In this document: piece after piece, positions 4,725-9,741 of the stretch
Layout: every line of letters starts with the position of its first letter
How positions within the stretch are numbered: position 1 is the first letter of the stretch
Assembly: GCA_963650165.1 (NCBI GenBank)
Contig: CAVJKX010000043.1
Span: forward strand, 1-9,741
Origin: F23-B02 sp963650165
GTDB lineage: Bacteria > Bacillota > Clostridia > Oscillospirales > Oscillospiraceae
Reading direction: 5' to 3'
DNA: 9,741 nt
The notes under the pieces: model-generated
Told to the model about the DNA's origin: nothing
Seen by the model: the letters and a program-made list of their open reading frames with translations, nothing else
Database searches by the model: none
Program-made: the position numbers and the translations under genes

Positions 4725-5796
4725 ATGATGCTCTATCAAAAAAATCGGATGCTTCAACCTCGGGCTGGCGTTTGCCGGCTGCTTTCTGGGGGCGGGCTAC
4801 GTTTCCGGCCAGGAGCTGTGGCAATTTTTCGGCTCGTTCGGCGCGAAGGGCGCGGCGGGACTGCTGCTGGCGATCGGACTGCTGTTCTTCACGGGCGTCG
4901 TGATGATCCTGCTGGGCAGGATCACGGGCCTGCGCGAGATCGATAAGCTCGTCGTGTACCGGGAGCTGCCGGTCGTGCGCGGCGCGGTAACGCTGCTGGA
5001 GCTGCTGTTTCTGTTCGGCGTGGGTACGATCATGTCCGCCGGCATCGGCGCGCTGCTGAACCAGCTCTTCGGCCTTGCGCCGTTTATCGGCTCGGCGGTG
5101 TTCATAGCGCTCGTTGCAGTCGTGTCGCTGGCCGGATTTTCGGGCATGGTCTCGGCCTTCTCGGCGACCGTGCCGGTGCTGTCGGTCGTGACGCTCGCTT
5201 TCGGCATCATGAGCGTTTGCGCAAACGGCATCGTCCTGCCGGAGTCCGGCGGCGGCAGCAATCCGCTGATGGGCTCGTGGCTCGTCGCGGCGGTGAGCTT
5301 TGCCTGCTATAACGTGTTCGGCAGCATCGCCATGATCGCGCCCCTCGGCCCGTACATCAAGAGCAGAAAAGCCGCGGTCGGCGGCATCGCCATCGGCGCG
5401 GGCGTACTGCTGCTGATAGCCGGAAGCGTGCTCGTCTCCGTCTCCGCAGCGCCGGAAGCCGCCTCGGCCGAGCTGCCGATGCTTGCCCTCGCGCAGAGCC
5501 GCGGCGACGCCTGGGGCTATGTCTACGGTTTGCTTCTGCTGCTTGCCATGTTCGGCACGGCGCTGTCGAGCCTCGTCGCCTTCGTGAGCATGCTCGCGGC
5601 AAAGTCCGGGCGCATCACGCGGCGCAGAAAGCCCTTCACCGCACTGTGCGCCCTGTGCATGTTCCTCGGCAGCCTCTTCGGCTTCGGTGACCTCATCGGC
5701 GTCGTCTACCCCATCTTCGGCTATTGCAGCAGCGTGTTCATCGTGCTCATGACGGTGCACTATTTTAAAGTTTCTAAAGCTATTGTAAATAAATAA
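4725..5796 (+). CDS. YkvI-family membrane protein, 5' frameshift at an A7 run
   Basis: A multi-spanning membrane protein of the YkvI family (COG3949; APC/LeuT-like fold suspected, substrate unknown). The main frame is open from 4729 to 5796 but has no ATG, GTG or TTG at its beginning. A start with a ribosome site (AAGAAAGG, then ATGATG at 4725-4730) is in another frame. The two frames meet at seven A's (4738-4744). With six A's the protein would be 356 residues, beginning MMLYQKIGCFNLGLAFAGCF, then the family motif LGAGYVSGQE (21-30) and WQFFGSFG, about the usual length. About ten hydrophobic segments follow, with FLFGVGTIMSAGIGALL and the conserved-looking end GFGDLIGVVYPIFGY. As written, only an N-terminally truncated product (for example GTG 4900, 298 residues) could be made without a frameshift. 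It may be a recent pseudogene, a phase-variable gene or a base error. Upstream DNA is repeat E, so the promoter lies in or beyond it. Confidence 0.85.
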
Positions 5797-5882
5797 ACTT
5801 ATTTTCTAATGCTATTTTAACATTTTTCCTCTATATTAAAAAGCGGAGTAAGGAAATCAAATCTAATAAGGAGGAAAGAATA

Positions 5883-5993
5883 ATGGAAACAATATGGGAT
5901 GTAATTCTTGACATTCTCGAGAAGTCCGGCGCCGATGAAGCTGCAAAGATAGCTATTCAGGCAGTCAAAGATTTCTTCGGCCTGCTGAAGTAA
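5883..5993 (+). CDS. 36-residue amphipathic peptide
   Basis: A short ORF with a perfect ribosome site (AAGGAGG at 5868-5874, 8 bp before the ATG) and its own strong terminator 10 bp after the stop. The peptide begins METIWDVILDILEKSG and ends AVKDFFGLLK. It reads as two amphipathic helices (about 2-13 and 18-35) joined by SGAD, with no signal peptide, no cysteine and a net negative charge (7 acidic, 4 basic residues). In outline it recalls small amphipathic secreted peptides such as beta-type phenol-soluble modulins, but I see no real alignment. Its composition is AT-richer than its neighbours. A weak TATATT (5832-5837) is the only -10 candidate. Function is unknown: membrane-active peptide, small regulator or protein partner are all open. 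Confidence 0.7.
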   Translation: METIWDVILDILEKSGADEAAKIAIQAVKDFFGLLK

Positions 5994-6003
5994 TCACGGC
6001 ACG

Positions 6004-6034
6004 AAAAAGAGCAGTCGTTTGACTGCTCTTTTTT
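6004..6034 (+). terminator. Rho-independent terminator of the 36-residue peptide gene
   Basis: The stem AAAAAGAGCAGTC (6004-6016) pairs with GACTGCTCTTTTT (6021-6033) around loop GTTT, ending in a run of six T's. That T-run (6029-6034) is also the first part of palindromic element copy B, so the element joins exactly at the terminator. Confidence 0.92.
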
Positions 6035-6220
6035 AGAGGCGCATTGGGGCCGTACTTATACGTTTATTGCCGGTGCCCGGTATCGAAACATTGGCAGAAA
6101 TAAGAACGTTTCGCGGAACACGAGTGCGGAGAAAGATTTGTTCGTGATGGTTTCCTGCGCAGCTTCCGGTCGTGCTGACGCAAACAGCGTATCGGCACAA
6201 TGCAGCAGCGCCTTTAAAAA
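6029..6220 (+). repeat. Palindromic element, full copy B
   Basis: A 192-bp full copy: TTTTTTAGAGGCGCATTGGG at the left end and GCAGCAGCGCCTTTAAAAA at the right. It is the reverse complement of copy A (136-332), sharing GTGCCCGGTATCGAAACA, GGTTTCCTGCGCAGCTTCCG and GACGCAAACAGCGTATCGGC. Homology continues beyond the right end (TCCGTGC, the ATTATTCATTATTCAATATT stretch near 6245, and the GCAGAAGCTCCGCTTCTGC hairpin near 6279-6297) into R2, exactly as for copy A. Confidence 0.8.
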
Positions 6221-6299
6221 TCCGTGCGCTCTGCGCACACCGCAATTATTCATTATTCAATATTCAATATTCACTCGCAGAAGCTCCGCTTCTGCGCTG

Positions 6300-6358
6300 C
6301 CTTCCCCTTGCGGAGCCTGAGGGGAAGGTGGGTCGCGCAAGCGAGCCGGATGAGGTGT
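6300..6358 (+). repeat. Short GC-rich repeat R2, copy 4 (longest)
   Basis: CCTTCCCCTTGCGGAGCCTG, AGGGGAAGGTG, GGTCGCGCAAGCGAGCC and GGATGAGGTGT in order. It contains two hairpins: CCTTCCCCT/AGGGGAAGG and GGTCGCGCAAGCGAGCC-type inner symmetry. It is the outermost part of the inverted repeat shared with 1-332. Confidence 0.7.
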
Positions 6359-6396
6359 CAACAAATCGCGGCGCAAGCCGCCTACATTATGAAAAT

Positions 6397-6431
6397 AAGA
6401 CAGTGTAGATCATACTCTGCACTGTCTTTTT
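6397..6431. terminator. Orphan terminator hairpin, possibly bidirectional
   Basis: AAGACAGTGTAGA (6397-6409) pairs with TCTGCACTGTCTT (6416-6428), with one G-U pair and loop TCATAC, followed by T's to 6431. On the minus strand the stem is followed by ATTTTC. No gene on the plus strand ends just before it. On the minus strand the ABC permease gene ends at 6666, 235 bp away, with repeat copies F and R3 in between. It may be that operon's original terminator, pushed away by the repeats. 6432-6501 contains only TTTGCCTGGCGGCAAAGGAT-type repeat flank. Confidence 0.65.
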
Positions 6432-6501
6432 CAGGTTTAATATTAAATTAGTTTCCTGCTTGTAGTGAATTTGAGTTTGCCTGGCGGCAAAGGATTTGAT
6501 T

Positions 6502-6559
6502 ACACCTCTTCAGTCACCTTTGGTGACAGCTTCCCCTCGAAGTGGAAGCCAAGGGTGCA
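6502..6559 (+). repeat. Short repeat R3, copy 2
   Basis: ACACCTCTTCAGTCACCTTT followed by GGTGACAGCTTCCCCTCGAA and GTGGAAGCCAAGGGTGCA, nearly identical to 4521-4579. Just before it, TTTGCCTGGCGGCAAAGGAT (6477-6496) matches, on the opposite strand, the TCCTTTGCCGTCAGGCAAA word after R2 copy 2 (4213-4231), so R2 and R3 occupy equivalent positions in two fused repeat units. Confidence 0.7.
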
Positions 6560-6673
6560 AAACCATTACTGCGCACTCGCGTTGCGCGGCAGTGATCTTA
6601 TTTCGTCGGCAGTTTCGAACCGGGCTACCAGAGATATCCGTATCCGCAGGCGCCTCAATGCGCCACTAAAAAA
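6560..6673 (-). repeat. Palindromic element, partial copy F
   Basis: Read on the minus strand it starts TTTTTTAGTGGCGCATTGAG at 6673 and follows the left arm (CTGCGGATACGGATAT, TAGCCCGGTTCGAAACTGCC, GAAATAAG) to CTGCCGCGCAACGCGAGTGC, then GCAGTAATGG, where it passes into R3. It is the counterpart of copy C, with R3 in place of R2. Its first bases TTTTTTAG overlap the last codon and stop codon of the ABC permease gene. Confidence 0.75.
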
Positions 6674-8672
6674 CCACGATTTTGTAGTAGGTGTTGGAAG
6701 TTTTGCGGTACACGAGGGCGTAGAGGACGGCGAAGACGAGGAAGCTTATGACGGTCGTGCCGACGAGGAAGCCCGTGTCGAAGAAGCTGAACAGATACAG
6801 AATCTTGCGGATGAAGGGGAAGGCGAAGGCCAGGTGCAGCCCCGCGAAGGCAAGCGGGAGGAAGAACACCGTCAGCAGCTGCGAGTTTATGCTGCGGCGG
6901 ATCTCCTGCCTTGTCATGCCGACCTTCTGCATGATCTCGAACCTGCCGGCGTCCTCATAGCCCTCGGAAAGCTGCTTATAGTAGATGATAAGCACCGCCG
7001 CGCAGATGAACACGACGCTGAGGATGATGCCGAGGAAGAACAGCCCGCCGAACACGCCGCGGAAATCCTCACGCGCAGACGCGAGGAGCTGGGTGGAGTA
7101 CATGCTCCAGCCGTTGCCGCTGTTGTCGTTATCGAATTGAAGCTTGCCCTCGTCCACCGCCGCCCTGACATCGTCCACCATGTCCAGCTGCGCATCCTCA
7201 TCCGCCTTCGTGTTGAAGGCATACTCCCAGCACAGGCTCACTGAGCCGCCGTCGGAGCCGATGAGGCGGGATACGACACCGTCGAAGTCGGAAACGACCA
7301 GCGTTATCGTGGGTCTTATGTCGGCTGCTTCATTGCCGTCGGAAAGCGGCATGCTGTCCAGATGCTTTGCGACGGTAAAGCTCTCGCTGCCGATGCTGAG
7401 CTTATCGAGCGTCCGGCTAAGACGCAGAGTGTACATGAGCACCTCGCCCTCGCCGAGGGTCTCGTTCGTTCCGGCGGCCTTGTTATAATCGGAAAGCGGG
7501 ACGATGGCTACGTTCACTCTGCTGCCGCTGCTGTTATAGTCGTTTATCACGCTGCCTGACAGCGTACCGCCGAGCGCCGCCTTGCGGTAGTCGAGCACGT
7601 CGCTCCTATCCGTATCGCCGATGGCTGAAACGAGCGTATCGCGCACGGCGCTGACCTTATCCTCGCTCACGGCCGAGAGGCTATCGTACATGAACGAAAA
7701 CTGCACATCCCTCGGATAGCGTGCGCTCAGGGAGTTTTCCATGCCGAAATACAGGCAGGAGGTGGAGGATATCATGACCAGCACCATCGTTGCGAGGATG
7801 CAGATCGAGGCAAGGCCCGCGCCGTTGCGCTTCATGCGGTAGGCCATCGAGGACACGGACACGAAGTGCTGCGGCTTGTAGTAATAGCTCCTGTTCTTCT
7901 GCAAAAGCCTGCACAGCAGCACGCTGCCGGAGATGAAAACGAGATATGTGCCGAGGATGACCATAACGACCGCAAAGAAAAAGGTCGTGAGCGCATCGAG
8001 CGGGTCCTGAATGCTCAGCGCCAGATAGTACGCTGCGGCGAGGATGATTATGCCTGCAATGCCGAGCACGGGGTTTGCCTTCGGCGGCTTTTCGCCGAAG
8101 CTCTCGCTGCCGACGAGCTCAACGGCCGTGCTTTTGTGCAGCTTTATGAGGCTGTTTATATACACAAGAACGAAGATGCCGCCGAAGTACAGCAGCATGT
8201 ACACCAGCGCGGAGCCGGAAATGACCAGCCCGTAGCCGGGCTCGCCGCCGACGGCACGCACAAGGCCGAGCTCGGCGAGCTTTGACAGCAGTATGCCGAA
8301 AAACGCTCCGCCCAGGAGCGAGAAGCCTGCCGTGAACAGAGTCTCCCAGGCGAGCACGCGCGCGATGTTGCGCCTGTTCATGCCGAGGATGCTGTACAGG
8401 CCGAACTCCCTGTATCTGCGGCGCACAAGGAAGCTGTTGCAGTAGAACAGGAATATCAGCGAGAAAATGACGATGACGAACACGCCCAGACCCAGCGTCG
8501 TTCTCGCCGAGGTCGCGCCGGTCATGCCGTCGGGGATGCCGTCAATGGCGAGGTAGAATATGATGTAGAACACCGCCGCGGTACCGGCGGCCGCGAGGAT
8601 ATACGGCACGAACAGGCGCTTGTTGCTCTTCATGCCGTTCCACGCCAGACGGGGATAGAAACCGCGCTTCAT
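6666..8672 (-). CDS. BceB-type ABC transporter permease (FtsX-like)
   Basis: A 668-residue permease of the peptide-antibiotic (bacitracin/lantibiotic-type) transporter class. The layout fits BceB: TM1 about 21-43, TM2 60-80, TM3 108-130, TM4 150-172, TM5 203-220, TM6 230-254 and TM7 288-310, a large extracellular domain at 311-541 between TM7 and TM8, then TM8 542-564, TM9 597-619 and TM10 634-655. Two FtsX-type coupling segments are visible, YREFGLYSILGMNRRNIARV (87-106) and GRFEIMQKVGMTRQEIRRSI (576-595). In this class the extracellular domain contacts the drug target complex and the partner sensor kinase. The start (8672) overlaps the ATPase stop by 4 nt (ATGA), so the two are coupled. The stop TAG (6666-6668) lies in the end of repeat copy F. 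No sensor kinase or response regulator lies within the window. The drug is unknown. Confidence 0.92.
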   Translation of the reverse strand: MKRGFYPRLAWNGMKSNKRLFVPYILAAAGTAAVFYIIFYLAIDGIPDGMTGATSARTTLGLGVFVIVIFSLIFLFYCNSFLVRRRYREFGLYSILGMNRRNIARVLAWETLFTAGFSLLGGAFFGILLSKLAELGLVRAVGGEPGYGLVISGSALVYMLLYFGGIFVLVYINSLIKLHKSTAVELVGSESFGEKPPKANPVLGIAGIIILAAAYYLALSIQDPLDALTTFFFAVVMVILGTYLVFISGSVLLCRLLQKNRSYYYKPQHFVSVSSMAYRMKRNGAGLASICILATMVLVMISSTSCLYFGMENSLSARYPRDVQFSFMYDSLSAVSEDKVSAVRDTLVSAIGDTDRSDVLDYRKAALGGTLSGSVINDYNSSGSRVNVAIVPLSDYNKAAGTNETLGEGEVLMYTLRLSRTLDKLSIGSESFTVAKHLDSMPLSDGNEAADIRPTITLVVSDFDGVVSRLIGSDGGSVSLCWEYAFNTKADEDAQLDMVDDVRAAVDEGKLQFDNDNSGNGWSMYSTQLLASAREDFRGVFGGLFFLGIILSVVFICAAVLIIYYKQLSEGYEDAGRFEIMQKVGMTRQEIRRSINSQLLTVFFLPLAFAGLHLAFAFPFIRKILYLFSFFDTGFLVGTTVISFLVFAVLYALVYRKTSNTYYKIVVF

Positions 8673-9433
8673 TTCACTTCACCGCCCGATGCAAGAATGG
8701 TCAGCGTGTCGGATATTTTCTGGTAGAGCTGCTGATCGGAGCTGTCGCCGCGGTAGATCTGGTGGAACACCTCGCCGTCGCGTATGAACAGGATTCGCTG
8801 CGCGTGGGACGCGGCCTTGACCGAGTGCGTTACCATGAGGACGGTCTGACCCTTTTTGTTTATCTGCCCGAAAAGGTCGAGGAGCTCGTCGGTGCTCTTG
8901 GAGTCGAGTGCGCCCGTCGGCTCGTCGGCGAGAATCAGGCGCGGGTTCGTGATCAGCGCCCGCGCGACGGCGGCACGCTGCTTCTGCCCGCCGGACACCT
9001 CGTAGGGGTACTTTTTCAGCAGCGGGGTGAGGCCGAGGTCCCTTGCTGTCGGCAGCAGACGCGAGCTCATCTCGTCGTAGCTCTTGCCCGCCAGCACCAG
9101 CGGCAGCAGGATGTTGTCCTGGAGCGTGAAGGTGTCAAGGAGGTTGAACTCCTGGAACACGAAGCCGAGATTGTCGCGGCGGAAGGTCGCGGCCTCGCTC
9201 TCCTTGATCTTGCCGAGGTCGTGCCCGTCGAGCAGCACCGTGCCGCCCGTGGGTCTGTCCAGCGCCGCCAGCAGGTTTAAAAGCGTCGTCTTGCCGGAGC
9301 CCGACTCGCCCATGATGGCGACGTACTCGCCCTCCTCAACGCTGAAGCTCACGTTTCTGAGCGCCTCGACCTGATTGCCGCCGAAGCGCGTGCTGTATAC
9401 TTTTCTGAGATTTTCAACAGTTAAAATGCTCAT
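8669..9433 (-). CDS. BceA-type ABC transporter ATP-binding protein
   Basis: A 254-residue nucleotide-binding subunit that should drive the permease encoded downstream. Walker A is GESGSGKT (42-49), the Q-loop glutamine is Gln94 in FVFQEFNLL, the signature is SGGQKQR (147-153), Walker B is LILADEP with DEPTGALD (166-177) and the switch histidine is His203 in VTHS. The TFTLQDNILLPLVLAGK segment (101-117) is typical of the LolD/MacB/BceA group. Length is normal. The ATG at 9433 has GGAGG (9443-9447, minus strand) 9 bp upstream. Its last bases overlap the permease start. Transcription probably begins at the promoter with -10 at 9465-9470. The family is secure; the role in antimicrobial-peptide resistance or sensing is inferred from the permease. 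Confidence 0.95.
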   Translation of the reverse strand: MSILTVENLRKVYSTRFGGNQVEALRNVSFSVEEGEYVAIMGESGSGKTTLLNLLAALDRPTGGTVLLDGHDLGKIKESEAATFRRDNLGFVFQEFNLLDTFTLQDNILLPLVLAGKSYDEMSSRLLPTARDLGLTPLLKKYPYEVSGGQKQRAAVARALITNPRLILADEPTGALDSKSTDELLDLFGQINKKGQTVLMVTHSVKAASHAQRILFIRDGEVFHQIYRGDSSDQQLYQKISDTLTILASGGEVK

Positions 9434-9464
9434 GATTTTTTACCTCCGTCGAGTTTACGCCCCC

Positions 9465-9493
9465 ATTGTACAACATATTCTCCCCGGAAGCCA
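9465..9493 (-). promoter_or_regulatory. Candidate promoter of the ABC transporter operon
   Basis: On the minus strand, TACAAT (9465-9470) is a good -10 element. The hexamer 17 bp upstream is TGGCTT (9488-9493), a poor -35. A good -10 with a weak -35 is the usual form of an activator-dependent promoter, in agreement with the phased heptamers at 9503-9540. An AAGCC/GGCTT inverted repeat (9488-9505) touches the -35 region. Confidence 0.5.
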
Positions 9494-9502
9494 TCGATTC
9501 GG

Positions 9503-9540
9503 CTTACATTTTCCCGCATCTCCTTACATTTCCGTCACAT
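9503..9540 (-). promoter_or_regulatory. Four phased heptamers, candidate response-regulator operator
   Basis: On the plus strand CTTACAT (9503-9509), CCCGCAT (9513-9519), CTTACAT (9523-9529) and GTCACAT (9534-9540) begin 10, 10 and 11 bp apart. On the minus strand they read ATGTGAC, ATGTAAG, ATGCGGG, ATGTAAG, with GGAA-type spacers. Direct repeats with one-turn spacing are typical of OmpR/PhoB-family response regulators, and BceAB-type transporters are usually controlled by such a regulator (BceR-like). The array lies about 45-82 bp upstream of the presumed transcription start. The repeats are visible; the regulator is inferred and is not encoded in the window. Confidence 0.5.
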
Positions 9541-9553
9541 TTTCAGTGGCGAA
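9539..9553 (+). repeat. Palindromic element end, remnant
   Basis: ATTTTCAGTGGCGAA matches the outer 12 bp or so of the element (compare TTTTTTCAGTGGCGC in copy D) and is cut at once by the start of copy G. It also touches the last heptamer of the candidate operator. Confidence 0.45.
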
Positions 9554-9640
9554 TTTTTAGAGGCGCACTGACGCACCTACGGATACGCTTATTGCCGGCG
9601 CCCGGTTCGATACTGCCGACAAAATAAGAACGTTTCGCGC
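9554..9640 (+). repeat. Palindromic element, partial copy G, interrupted by copy H
   Basis: TTTTTAGAGGCGCACTGACG at the left end, then CCTACGGATACGCTTATTGC, CGGCGCCCGGTTCGATACTG and AAATAAGAACGTTTCGCG, matching copy B's left arm. It stops at the element centre, where a second left end (copy H) begins. No right arm is seen within the window. Confidence 0.7.
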
Positions 9641-9741
9641 TTTTTCAGAGGCGCATTAAGTCTGCACCTATACATATATTGCGTCAGCCCGGTTCGATAT
9701 TGCTGGCGAAATAAGAACACTGCCGCGCAACGCGAGTGCGG
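9641..9741 (+). repeat. Palindromic element, copy H, runs off the window
   Basis: TTTTTCAGAGGCGCATTAAG at the left end, then TATATTGCGTCAGCCCGGTT and GAAATAAGAACACTGCCGCG, ending in AACGCGAGTGCGG at the window edge. The word TTGCGTCAGCCCG is the right-arm word of copy A (TTTGCGTCAGCCCGACCGG), here standing in the left arm, which supports exchange between arms. Confidence 0.7.

Noticed and set aside
4609..5760. Long minus-strand ORF (383 codons) opposite the ykvI gene
   Set aside because: Its product is a biased His/Asp/Glu/Arg/Ala string with no domain, caused by high-GC codon bias on the other strand. The plus frame has clear membrane segments and a family motif.
1..6358. Composite transposon bounded by copies A and B
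   Set aside because: The bounding copies are not insertion sequences, no transposase or cargo logic is seen, and the enclosed genes include ordinary core genes (rarA, nth). More copies lie inside and outside the segment.
6465..7244. Plus-strand ORF of 259 codons across repeats and the permease 3' end
   Set aside because: It begins in repeat R3 and copy F, then reads antisense to the permease; the Glu/Asp/Arg-rich product has no domain.
8669..9433. LolD/MacB-type lipoprotein or macrolide exporter ATPase
   Set aside because: The ATPase alone would fit, but the partner permease has a single large extracellular domain between TM7 and TM8, as in BceB, and not the four-TM MacB plan.

Overview
The window looks like chromosomal DNA from a GC-rich member of the Clostridia (Oscillospiraceae/Ruminococcaceae-like Firmicutes). 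This is inferred from strong GGAGG-type ribosome sites, a DUF951 gene beside rarA, a BceAB-type ABC transporter, a YkvI-family membrane protein, and many short GC-rich palindromic repeats. No rRNA, tRNA, CRISPR array, transposase or integrase was recognised.

Layout. 1-387 is repeat DNA. 388-1780 is an AT-richer accessory cassette: an XRE-family regulator (-) divergent from a small lipoprotein with a duplicated motif, a 28-residue single-span peptide and a small polytopic membrane protein (all +). A perfect 16-bp terminator hairpin closes it and separates it from the convergent core block. 1784-3254 holds DUF951 and rarA (-), and nth (endonuclease III, +) diverges from rarA. 4005-4724 is a second repeat cluster. 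4725-5796 is a YkvI-family membrane protein whose first codons are out of frame by one base at an A7 run. 5883-5993 encodes a 36-residue amphipathic peptide followed at once by a strong terminator. 5994-6665 is a third repeat cluster with an orphan terminator. 6666-9433 is a two-gene operon (-) for an ABC transporter of the BceAB (peptide-antibiotic detoxification/sensing) type. It is preceded by a promoter and four phased heptamers that look like an OmpR/PhoB-type response-regulator operator. 9539-9741 is another repeat cluster.

The non-coding DNA is dominated by one repeat family. It is about 195 bp long, with terminal inverted repeats close to TTTTTAGAGGCGC, and its two halves are themselves diverged inverted copies of each other, so a transcript would fold into one long hairpin. 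Three full-length and at least five partial, chimeric or nested copies are visible. They abut terminators, stop codons and ribosome sites, and they are fused to two other short repeat types (R2 and R3).

The most interesting items are the arm-homologous palindromic element and its gene-boundary insertions, the regulator/lipoprotein/mini-peptide/membrane-protein cassette, the A7 frameshift in ykvI, the phased operator of the ABC transporter, and the 36-residue peptide. Functions given for unnamed genes are family-level inference from sequence reading only.
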